From Chromatiales bacterium (GTDB lineage: Bacteria; Pseudomonadota; Gammaproteobacteria; UBA6429), in the NCBI GenBank assembly GCA_027076405.1, contig JALTJN010000362.1, positions 1-64,000 on the forward strand: a stretch of DNA of 64,000 nt, in the 5' to 3' direction. The translations under genes and the position numbers were made by a program. Numbering within the stretch: position 1 is the first letter of the stretch; every line of letters starts with the position of its first letter. Below, piece by piece: positions 52,927-60,797 of this stretch. The notes under the pieces are model-generated. The model did no database searches, was not told where the DNA came from, and saw nothing but the letters and a program-made list of their open reading frames with translations.

Positions 52927-54885
52927 ATGACACTTTTAGGTATCGACACAGGCGGCACATTTACAGACTTTATTGTTTATAAAGACGGTCAGCTGAAGAC
53001 TCATAAAGTGTTATCAACCCCCAAGGCACCTGAACAGGCTATTTTACAGGGTATAAAAGACCTGCAACTTGATACGGATAATTTAAGGATTGTGCATGGC
53101 TCAACGGTTGCCACTAATGCCTTATTAGAAGGCAAAGGTGTGACAACGGCTTATATTACAAACTTTGGTTTGGGTGATGTTCTTTCTATTGGTCGCCAGA
53201 CACGTAAAGAGCTTTATAACTTGCAGCCAAAAAAAATAAATCCACCTGTCGCAAAAGAATATTGTCTTGAAACGGGGGGGCGATTATCTGCAAAGGGAGA
53301 AGTGATTGAGGCTTTGACTTCCAGCCATCTTGATAACCTTAAACAACAGCTAAAAGCATTATCACCTGCCGCTGTTGCCATTAACCTTTTATTTTCTTAT
53401 CTGGATGATCAAGCAGAGAAACGTATCGCAGATATGATTCCCAAGTCGATGTTTGTCTCACGCTCATCAGAAGTATTAGCTGAATATAAAGAATATGAAC
53501 GGGGCATTGCGACCTGGTTAAACAGTTATGTTGGTCCGCTTGTGCAGGACTATTTAAATCGTTTGCAAAAGGCATTACCGGATACAAGCATTGCCGTTAT
53601 GCAAAGTGCAGGAGGCACTATTGCGGCTGAGTTTGCCGGTCAGCAAGCGGTGCATATGCTGTTATCCGGGCCAGCGGGCGGGTTAGCTGCTGCGAAGTTT
53701 ATGGGTGATATTACTTCGCAAAAACAGTTACTCACCTTTGATATGGGAGGCACTTCAACCGATGTCGCCATGATTGATGGCGAGTTGCAGCTGACCAGTG
53801 AAGGCGAGATTGCCGGTTACCCTGTTGCTGTTTCGATGGTGGATATGCATACCATTGGTGCGGGCGGTGGTTCGATAGCGAGTATTGATGCAGGTGGTTT
53901 ATTGCAAGTCGGGCCAGAGTCTGCCGGTGCTGATCCGGGACCGGCATGTTATGGCAATGGCGGTACAGTCGCGACAGTGACCGATGCTAATTTAATATTA
54001 GGTCGCTTACGTGCAGATGCTTTTTTAGGCGGCGGCATGCAATTAGACCTTGCTGCGGCACGTCATGCTGTTAAGCCTGTTGCAGAGCAACTTGATCTTT
54101 CCATAGAAGAGGCGGCTGCCGGTATTATTAGTATTGCAAACGAACACATGGCGCATGCATTACGTGTCATGTCGGTTCAACGTGGTATTGATCCTGCTGA
54201 TTTAAGTTTAGTGTCGTTTGGCGGTGCAGGTGGTTTGCATGTTTGCGCTTTGGCCGATTCTCTGGCAATAAAAAAGGCGATGGTGCCACGTTATGCCGGT
54301 GTGTTGTCAGCGTTAGGAATGTTAGTTGCACCGCGGGCCAGACAATTATCTCAAACATTTAATAAATTATTAAAAAAATTAACCAGTAAAGAAATAGAGC
54401 AACGTTTTTCCTTGCTGTATCTGCAAGGATTAGCAGATTTAAAACAGGAAGGTATTTTAGAAAAAGATATTGTTACTGAATATAGTTTAGATTGTCGTTA
54501 TCTCGGGCAGTCCTATTTTCTAAATGTGGCTTGGCGGAATATTGAATCTGCTGTGAATGATTTCCAGGCATTACATAAAAAACGCTACGGACATGATATG
54601 CCGTTAGAAGTTGAGCTGGTCAATTTAAGATTATCTCTAAAGAGTCAACAACAGAAAATTCATTTGCCAACAGAAATTAACAACAGTAAAGCCAAACATC
54701 ATTTTGCAAATATCGTCGGGGTAGAAAAGGCGGTGCCGGTATATCACCGTGATAATTTATCTTGCGGAGAAAAAATTTCTGGTCCGGCATTAATTACGGA
54801 AACCGTATCGACAACTTATATGGCCCCTGACTGGGAATGCGAAGTGGATAAAAGTTTGTGTTTGCTTCTTAATAAAAGCCGTTGA
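52927..54885 (+). CDS. Hydantoinase/oxoprolinase family protein, HyuA type
   Basis: A 652-residue protein of the actin-like ATPase hydantoinase A/oxoprolinase family. The N-terminus LLGIDTGGTFTDFIVYK is a phosphate-binding loop, VHGSTVATNALLEGKG follows, and the central LLTFDMGGTSTDVAMIDGE and IGAGGGSIASID are family hallmarks. Members hydrolyse hydantoins, 5-oxoproline or N-methylhydantoin with ATP, or carboxylate ketones, normally with a HyuB subunit. No HyuB gene is adjacent, so it may act alone or with a distant partner. Substrate unknown. Confidence 0.88.
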   Translation: MTLLGIDTGGTFTDFIVYKDGQLKTHKVLSTPKAPEQAILQGIKDLQLDTDNLRIVHGSTVATNALLEGKGVTTAYITNFGLGDVLSIGRQTRKELYNLQPKKINPPVAKEYCLETGGRLSAKGEVIEALTSSHLDNLKQQLKALSPAAVAINLLFSYLDDQAEKRIADMIPKSMFVSRSSEVLAEYKEYERGIATWLNSYVGPLVQDYLNRLQKALPDTSIAVMQSAGGTIAAEFAGQQAVHMLLSGPAGGLAAAKFMGDITSQKQLLTFDMGGTSTDVAMIDGELQLTSEGEIAGYPVAVSMVDMHTIGAGGGSIASIDAGGLLQVGPESAGADPGPACYGNGGTVATVTDANLILGRLRADAFLGGGMQLDLAAARHAVKPVAEQLDLSIEEAAAGIISIANEHMAHALRVMSVQRGIDPADLSLVSFGGAGGLHVCALADSLAIKKAMVPRYAGVLSALGMLVAPRARQLSQTFNKLLKKLTSKEIEQRFSLLYLQGLADLKQEGILEKDIVTEYSLDCRYLGQSYFLNVAWRNIESAVNDFQALHKKRYGHDMPLEVELVNLRLSLKSQQQKIHLPTEINNSKAKHHFANIVGVEKAVPVYHRDNLSCGEKISGPALITETVSTTYMAPDWECEVDKSLCLLLNKSR

Positions 54886-54892
54886 AAATATT

Positions 54893-56113
54893 TTATTTTT
54901 CACCGGCAACCAGAGGCATGGCCTGATTGCTCCAGATAATGGCATTAAAATAGGCTTTTTGTATTGTTGCTTGTTCCAGCTTGGAAAACTTCACGTTTTC
55001 CCAGTCAGCGCGTTCTATTGCAATGCAGCATTTTAATGACTCGCCAATGCTTCCTTTTTGTTCTAGCAAGGCATCTTTTAGTTCGGCCGAAAGAGGAAGT
55101 TGTGCAACAACATCCTGCATAGAACTATCTATTAAGGCGTCAATGACAGAAAAAAGTCCGGCAGTAAAATAGCTGTCTTTCATACTTTTATCAATGTTGG
55201 CTCCTAACTCCTCACACATACGTGCACGGATAATTGCGATAACAAGAAGCTCGTGAGGTTTATCATCAATCTTCGACATCTGCATTAAATTTGCCAGACT
55301 ACGAATAGTATTTAATCCCAGCATTACAATGGCATGGTGAATAGAGTCTACTTCCCGCTGCAAAGCAAAAGCAGCAGAGTTAATATATTTTAATAACCGA
55401 TATGATAATGCCAGGTCCTGACTGATTAACTCTTCCAGTTTTTCTATTTGAACATTAGGGTCTTGTAATTGTGCCAGCAGATTTATAATCGTTAATCGGT
55501 TTGCCGGTGCCCGTTGGCCTGCAATAATTTTTGGTTTGCAGAAAAAATAACCCTGAAAATAATCAAACCCCAGTTCCTTGCAAAGTTCATATTCTTCCTG
55601 CGTTTCTACTTTTTCTGCCAGAATTTTAACATTATAGGGCTGTAATAGTTTTACATGCTCGCGTAAATCTTTTTCATTAAGCTGAAGGATATCAATTTTT
55701 ATAATGTCAGCCATTTTAACCAGAGGCAGCATTTTTTCATGATATATAAAATCATCCAATGCAATCATATAGCCACTGTCAGATAATTTTTTTACAGAAT
55801 GAACAAGTTCGTCGGTGACTTCTACATCCTCAAGAATTTCAAGAACAAGCTGAGTATGCAGATCAGGGATTTTGTTTTCAGAAATTAAAAAATCATAAGT
55901 GAGATTGATAAATGCAGGGTGTTGACCAACAAGTTGATGCAGGCCCATTTCAGTCAAGGCATTAAGCATGACAAGCGTCGTTGCATGATTGGCGTTGTGT
56001 TTGCCTACAAAGGCGGCATTGTGTTTAGGGTTACTGCGTGAAAGTAGTTCATAAGCAAAAACATTTAGTTGCTTATCGTAAATAGGTTGCCGTCCTATAA
56101 AGATATTTTCCAT
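54893..56113 (-). CDS. EAL-HDOD domain protein (second of tandem pair)
   Basis: A 406-residue protein: a degenerate EAL domain (about 1-205) and an HDOD domain (about 210-390). The EAL signature reads YELLSR, and DDFGTG is replaced by DDFIYHE, though LEILED, KIDI, AEKVETQEE and YFQGYFF are kept. Activity against cyclic di-GMP is therefore doubtful; similar CdgJ/YuxH-type proteins act as regulators of motility. It lies 10 bases after its paralogue. Confidence 0.9.
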   Translation of the reverse strand: MENIFIGRQPIYDKQLNVFAYELLSRSNPKHNAAFVGKHNANHATTLVMLNALTEMGLHQLVGQHPAFINLTYDFLISENKIPDLHTQLVLEILEDVEVTDELVHSVKKLSDSGYMIALDDFIYHEKMLPLVKMADIIKIDILQLNEKDLREHVKLLQPYNVKILAEKVETQEEYELCKELGFDYFQGYFFCKPKIIAGQRAPANRLTIINLLAQLQDPNVQIEKLEELISQDLALSYRLLKYINSAAFALQREVDSIHHAIVMLGLNTIRSLANLMQMSKIDDKPHELLVIAIIRARMCEELGANIDKSMKDSYFTAGLFSVIDALIDSSMQDVVAQLPLSAELKDALLEQKGSIGESLKCCIAIERADWENVKFSKLEQATIQKAYFNAIIWSNQAMPLVAGEK

Positions 56114-56123
56114 AATTTAAATA

Positions 56124-57329
56124 TTACTTTAATAAAAATTCACTGGCCGATGCCCACTCTAAAGCATTTAAATAACAACCTCTAATTTCGTCGGTTGATA
56201 ATTTATTGTAGTTCGCATTGTTCCAATCTCCACTTTCATAGGCTAAAACACAACGTAATATTTTTCCTAATTCGCCTTCTTGTTGAAGTAATGCTGTTTT
56301 AATATTTTCAGCTAGTGGTAAATCTTCTATTAAAGACGTCATGTCCTGATCCATTAATGTATCAATAATTGAAAATAGACCGGTGGTAAAGCAGATTTCT
56401 TTGTCAGCATTGACAATCTGTGCAATATTTTCTGCCATTTTGGCGCGGATCATTGAAATGATTAAAAGTTCATGGGGTTTGTCTTCAATTTGCGACATCG
56501 TTACCAGATTAGCCAGATTGCGAATCGTGGTTCTTCCCATCATCATAATAGCTTGCTGGATGGATTCTACTTCTTTGCTTAAACCAAATTGAGCAGAATT
56601 AATGAAACGTAAAACACGAATTGACATGGTGACATCCTGGCTGATCGTTTGTGCCAGTTCTTCAGTACTGCTGTCGTTATCTTGTAATTTACTGAGTAAT
56701 TTTATAATGGCCATTTTATTGGCAGGTAAACTATGGCCTTTTACAATTTGAGGTTTACTGAAAAAATAACCCTGATAATAATCAAACCCCAGTTCTTTAC
56801 AGCGATCAAATTCTTCCTGAGTTTCTACCTTTTCGGCCAGCATTTTTCGCTTACCGTTAGCAAGTTTTATAACATGTGATTCAAGTTCTTCATCATTCAG
56901 CGCCATAAGGTCAATTTTTATAATGTCAGAGATATCAACCAGAGGTTGTAGCTCCTCACTATAAATAAAATCATCCAGAGCAATGGTAAAGCCTTCTTTT
57001 GCCAGTTTGCTGACCGCAGTAATAATACTGTTTTCCGCTTCAACATCTTCGAGTACTTCCAGCACTAAACGATCTTTTAATTCCGGCATGGGGTTGTCGG
57101 CCATCTGCAGAATATGATTATGAGTCAGATTAATAAAGGCACGGTGTGAACCAACAAGTTGCTCCATACCGATTTCGGTGATGGCATTTACAATGACATT
57201 TGTTGTTGCGCGATCTCCATCAATCACATTCGCATGATTAACCTGACCAGAACGAAATAATAATTCATAGGCGACAACATTTAGCTTTGCATCATAAATA
57301 GGTTGTCGACCAATGTAGATATCATCCAT
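56124..57329 (-). CDS. EAL-HDOD domain protein (first of tandem pair)
   Basis: A 401-residue paralogue of the next gene, colinear along its entire length, so the pair arose by tandem duplication. EAL region: YELLFRS, FINLTHN, LEVLEDVE, LDDFIYSEE, IKIDLM, AEKVETQEE and YYQGYFF. HDOD region: RVLRFINSAQFGLSKEVES and AIMMMGRTTIRNLANL. As with its neighbour, EAL and DDFG motifs are altered. The upstream segment CTAGGGTAAGGAGG lies 25-40 bases before the start, too far to be the ribosome site. Confidence 0.9.
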   Translation of the reverse strand: MDDIYIGRQPIYDAKLNVVAYELLFRSGQVNHANVIDGDRATTNVIVNAITEIGMEQLVGSHRAFINLTHNHILQMADNPMPELKDRLVLEVLEDVEAENSIITAVSKLAKEGFTIALDDFIYSEELQPLVDISDIIKIDLMALNDEELESHVIKLANGKRKMLAEKVETQEEFDRCKELGFDYYQGYFFSKPQIVKGHSLPANKMAIIKLLSKLQDNDSSTEELAQTISQDVTMSIRVLRFINSAQFGLSKEVESIQQAIMMMGRTTIRNLANLVTMSQIEDKPHELLIISMIRAKMAENIAQIVNADKEICFTTGLFSIIDTLMDQDMTSLIEDLPLAENIKTALLQQEGELGKILRCVLAYESGDWNNANYNKLSTDEIRGCYLNALEWASASEFLLK

Positions 57330-57445
57330 TTAAGCAGACTCTTATACTAGGGTAAGGAGGTATTGGCTAATAAGTTATACTGTTTATATCTATCGGATCA
57401 AACTGAGGAAACTTGAGATATTTGTATGTGAATATTTTGTTAAAG

Positions 57446-57474
57446 CAAAAAAAACCCGCATAGATGCGGGTTCT
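57446..57474 (-). terminator. Terminator of the rpmB-rpmG operon
   Basis: On the minus strand, AACCCGCA-TCTA-TGCGGGTT followed by TTTTTT, about 27 bases after the rpmG stop. Confidence 0.93.
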
Positions 57475-57500
57475 TATGAATTAAATAAATTTTGTAAAAT

Positions 57501-57668
57501 TTACTTAATTTTTCCTTCTTTATACATCACGTGCTGACGTACAACAGGATCATATTTTTTCATTTCCATTTTCTCAGGCATGTTGCGCTTGTTTTTCATA
57601 GTCGTGTAGAAATGACCAGTACCAGCACTTGAGTTTAAACGGATTTTTTCACATACAGACTTAGCCAT
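57501..57668 (-). CDS. rpmG: Large ribosomal subunit protein bL33
   Basis: A 55-residue protein: [20 protein letters not shown], then [21 protein letters not shown], ending KEGKIK. This is the standard L33 sequence; length 55 matches the gammaproteobacterial protein. Only one Cys is present, so it is the zinc-free type. It follows rpmB by 10 bases and ends at a strong terminator. Confidence 0.95.
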   Translation of the reverse strand: MAKSVCEKIRLNSSAGTGHFYTTMKNKRNMPEKMEMKKYDPVVRQHVMYKEGKIK

Positions 57669-57678
57669 AATTTATTCC

Positions 57679-57915
57679 TTATACCTTTTCGCCGCGAGCA
57701 CGCATATCAGCTAATACAACATCAATGCCTTTTTTATCAATAATGCGCATGCCTTTAGAAGTTAAACGCAGACGAACAAAACGTTGCTCAGATTCTACCC
57801 AAAAACGGTGCGAATGCAGGTTCGGCAGAAAACGACGACGTGTTCTGTTTTTCGCATGAGAAACATTGTTTCCCGACATTGGGCGCTTGCCAGTTACTTG
57901 ACAGACTCTCGCCAT
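57679..57915 (-). CDS. rpmB: Large ribosomal subunit protein bL28
   Basis: A 78-residue protein: [20 protein letters not shown], then [19 protein letters not shown], length identical to E. coli L28. Forms the rpmB-rpmG operon. Zinc-site cysteines are missing except one. GGAGAAG precedes the start. Confidence 0.96.
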   Translation of the reverse strand: MARVCQVTGKRPMSGNNVSHAKNRTRRRFLPNLHSHRFWVESEQRFVRLRLTSKGMRIIDKKGIDVVLADMRARGEKV

Positions 57916-58270
57916 GATACTTCTCCAAAATTCGTAAATTCAGCCTAGCCGAGGAAATATCTGATAGCCTCGGCGATAAAGAGCGGGGATTTTACGTAGA
58001 TCAGCGCCAAGATACAAGTAAAATTTCACTGGATTTGCCACGAAGGACACCAAGAAAAAACTTTTCAAGGATCTACCACAGGGGAATACGGGCGCGCACG
58101 GGGTGGTCATTTTTATTACCTCCGTATTCACCGTGGTTCATCTTTCTTAAAGATTTTCCTTGGTGTACTTAGTGTCCTGGTGGCCAATTATTTCACATTG
58201 TATGATGCACCAAAGGTATTGCATCGCGCTAGCCCTTCCTTGGGCTTCGCGACATAAGCACATCCTTGTG
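57916..58270. other. Intergenic region with long palindromic repeat, upstream of rpmB
   Basis: A 355-base region between rpmB and radC (both on the minus strand). Most of it is a nested palindrome at 58037-58184. No credible gene. The rpmB promoter should be near its left end. Confidence 0.6.
58037..58184. repeat. Nested palindromic repeat (CCACGAAGGACACCAAG type)
   Basis: Outer arms GCCACGAAGGACACCAAG and CTTGGTGTACTTAGTGTCCTGGTGGC pair imperfectly; inner arms ACCACAGGGGAATACGG and CCGTATTCACCGTGGT pair closely. The ACCACAGG and GGTGTAC segments recur in the smaller palindrome at 12069-12119, indicating a dispersed family. Confidence 0.65.
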
Positions 58271-58945
58271 CTAAATCCAGCCTCTTTCCGAAAATGCCAC
58301 ACATTCCCCGTCACCCACTACAATATGATCCAGCACTCTGACATCAATTAACCCCAGTGCCTCACTAAGCTGTTTGGTGATATGGCGGTCAGCAGAGCTG
58401 GGTTCAGCAACGCCGGACGGATGGTTATGTGCCAAAATAAGGGCTGCAGCGTTGTGTTGCAGCGTTTTTCTAACCACTTCTCGCGGGTGTACGCTTGCTC
58501 CATTAATTGTTCCCTGAAATAAAATTTCAAATTCTATTACCCGGTGCTGGTTATCTAAAAATAAACAGGCGAATACCTCATAGGGCAAATCTCGAAGCCG
58601 GGCACTCAGGTAATTTTGTGTAGCCTGAGGATTTTGCAAGAATTCACCCCGTTTTAGCGTTTCTTTTAGATGACGGCGAGATAGCTCCAGTACAGCCTGA
58701 AGCTGGGCAAATTTAGCTTCGCCAAGACCGGAAAACTGGCAAAAGGCCGTTTTATCTGCCAGCAGCAAATTTCTTAATCCACCAAAATGAGAAATAATAT
58801 CGCGCGCTAAATCAACGGCTGTTTTCCCCTTGATACCTGTGCGCAGGAAAATAGCGAGAAGCTCTGCATCCGATAATGAATTTGCGCCTAAGGTGAGTAA
58901 TTTTTCGCGTGGACGTTCTGTTATTGGCCAGTCGGTAATCGGCAT
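58271..58945 (-). CDS. radC: RadC family JAB-domain protein
   Basis: A 224-residue protein (E. coli 222). N-terminal helix-hairpin-helix region with [18 protein letters not shown]-terminal JAMM metalloprotease-like motif [14 protein letters not shown]. The old repair role for RadC is doubtful; function is uncertain. The start is the ATG at 58945, preceded by TGGAGGT; a TTG six codons earlier is not credible. Divergent from coaBC. Confidence 0.94.
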   Translation of the reverse strand: MPITDWPITERPREKLLTLGANSLSDAELLAIFLRTGIKGKTAVDLARDIISHFGGLRNLLLADKTAFCQFSGLGEAKFAQLQAVLELSRRHLKETLKRGEFLQNPQATQNYLSARLRDLPYEVFACLFLDNQHRVIEFEILFQGTINGASVHPREVVRKTLQHNAAALILAHNHPSGVAEPSSADRHITKQLSEALGLIDVRVLDHIVVGDGECVAFSERGWI

Positions 58946-59035
58946 TTGTGACCTCCATGTCAAAAATGGTTAAATTTATAAACAATATTATATAGTGTGC
59001 GGTGTGAATGTTCACTATCTGTTAAACTAAAAGCC

Positions 59036-60292
59036 ATGCAACACTTAACAAATAAAAGGGTTCTTCTTGGCGTGACAGGAAGCATCGCGGCATACAAGGC
59101 GGCCGAATTAATTCGCCGTTTACGGGAAGCCGGTGCTGAAGTTCGTGTGGTCATGACAGATGGCGCTAAAGCCTTTGTCACTCCCCTGACTTTTCAGGCT
59201 CTGTCCGGCTCTCCGGTACATGAAAATTTACTCGATAAAGAAGCCGAAGCCGCCATGGGGCATATTGAACTGGCGCGTTGGGCTGATGTTATTTTGATTG
59301 GACCTGCCAGCGCGAATAGCCTTGCGGGTTTAGCGCAAGGTCGCGCCGATGAATTATTGTACGCAATTTGTCTGGCTGCCGATGTACCGTTAGCCATTGC
59401 ACCTGCAATGAATAAAAATATGTGGGCCGATCAGGCGACACAGGAAAATGTGCGCTTGTTAGCGCAACGTGGTGTCTTGTTTATCGGGCCGGACAGTGGC
59501 GAACAAGCCTGCGGCGATATTGGTGAAGGTCGCATGGTAGATAGCGACGTCATTATTTCTCGTTTAAGTGAATTATTCTCAATAGGAAGTTTAAGCGGTT
59601 TTACGGTTTTAATTACCGCCGGGCCAACGCGTGAAGCATTAGATCCGGTACGTTACCTGAGTAACCACAGTTCTGGAAAAATGGGTTATGCCATCGCTGA
59701 AGCGGCGGTTGAAGCCGGCGCTAAAGTTATTCTGGTTAGCGGGCCGGTAAATTTGGATGCTCCGGATCGTGTTACGCGCATTAATGTCGAAAGTGCAGCA
59801 GATATGGAAGCGGCTGTAAAAGACAATATGAGCATTGCAGATATTTTTATTGCCAGTGCGGCTGTTGCTGATTATCGTCCGGTGATTGTAAAGCAGGATA
59901 AAATTAAAAAGAACGATGAGCGCTTAACACTAGAGCTGGAAAAAAATACTGACATTCTGTCCATGGTTAAATTGGAAAATGCAAAAACATTTTGTGTCGG
60001 TTTTGCTGCAGAAACCCGTGATTTAGAAAACTATGCCCGGGATAAATTGAGGCAAAAAAATATTGAAATGATTGCGGCTAATTTAGTTGGTGCTACGGCA
60101 AGCAAAACAGCCGGTACTTTTAATAGCGATAATAATGAACTGAGTGTTTACTGGCAGGGTGGCTCGTTAAAACTGGAGCTGGGCAGTAAAGCAAAAATTG
60201 CAAGGCAACTCATTGCGCTCATTGCACAACGTTACTCGTTATATGAAGTGAACGATAAAAATCATAATAATGTCATATCATTAAAAAACTAA
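59036..60292 (+). CDS. coaBC: Bifunctional phosphopantothenoylcysteine decarboxylase/synthetase CoaBC
   Basis: A 418-residue flavoprotein in two parts. CoaC (about 1-190): LLGVTGSIAAYKAAE, GHIELARWADV with the active-site His, PAMNKNMW, and the substrate-flap Cys in GEQACGDIGEGRM. CoaB (about 195-418): ITAGPTREALDPVRYLSNHS and SGKMGYA. It makes phosphopantetheine on the way to CoA; CoaD at 44118 acts next. The ATG at 59036 is chosen over a GTG at 58997 because it aligns with the family start. Confidence 0.95.
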   Translation: MQHLTNKRVLLGVTGSIAAYKAAELIRRLREAGAEVRVVMTDGAKAFVTPLTFQALSGSPVHENLLDKEAEAAMGHIELARWADVILIGPASANSLAGLAQGRADELLYAICLAADVPLAIAPAMNKNMWADQATQENVRLLAQRGVLFIGPDSGEQACGDIGEGRMVDSDVIISRLSELFSIGSLSGFTVLITAGPTREALDPVRYLSNHSSGKMGYAIAEAAVEAGAKVILVSGPVNLDAPDRVTRINVESAADMEAAVKDNMSIADIFIASAAVADYRPVIVKQDKIKKNDERLTLELEKNTDILSMVKLENAKTFCVGFAAETRDLENYARDKLRQKNIEMIAANLVGATASKTAGTFNSDNNELSVYWQGGSLKLELGSKAKIARQLIALIAQRYSLYEVNDKNHNNVISLKN

Positions 60293-60305
60293 TAGTGGAA
60301 ATTAA

Positions 60306-60761
60306 ATGCACAACATCAAGCTTAAAATTTTAGACCCGCGTATTGGAAATGAAATTCCTTTACCCGAATATGCAACAAGTGGATCAGCCGGTTTAGATTT
60401 AAGAGCATGTATTGATACATCGCTAGAAATTAAACCGGGTGAAACGCATTTAGTGCCAACCGGTATCGCAATTCATATCGATGATAATGCCATGGCTGCG
60501 GTCATATTACCTCGCTCAGGTTTAGGTCATAAACATGGCATTGTACTGGGTAACTTAACCGGTTTAATAGATTCGGATTATCAGGGGCAGCTATTTGTTT
60601 CTGTCTGGAACAGGGGGCAAGATACTTTTACACTTAATGTTGCAGATCGTATGGCGCAGCTCGTGTTTGTACCTGTGGTGCAGGCAAAGTTTGATATTGT
60701 TGAAAGCTTTGACGAGAGTGAGCGTGCCGAAGGTGGTTTTGGTCATACCGGTAAAGGTTAA
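60306..60761 (+). CDS. dut: Deoxyuridine 5'-triphosphate nucleotidohydrolase (dUTPase)
   Basis: A 151-residue trimeric dUTPase. Conserved motifs: [10 protein letters not shown] (I), [10 protein letters not shown] (II), [14 protein letters not shown] (III), [10 protein letters not shown] (IV) and the P-loop-like tail GGFGHTGKG (V). It hydrolyses dUTP to dUMP, keeping uracil out of DNA. It lies 13 bases after coaBC in the conserved coaBC-dut-algC order. Confidence 0.96.
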   Translation: MHNIKLKILDPRIGNEIPLPEYATSGSAGLDLRACIDTSLEIKPGETHLVPTGIAIHIDDNAMAAVILPRSGLGHKHGIVLGNLTGLIDSDYQGQLFVSVWNRGQDTFTLNVADRMAQLVFVPVVQAKFDIVESFDESERAEGGFGHTGKG

Positions 60762-60797
60762 AATATAAAGTATTGATAAATTGTTGGAGTAACAGTT

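Noticed and set aside
58160..58351. A 63-codon plus-strand ORF at the radC end
   Set aside because: It spans the end of a palindromic repeat and the antisense of radC, with no ribosome site.
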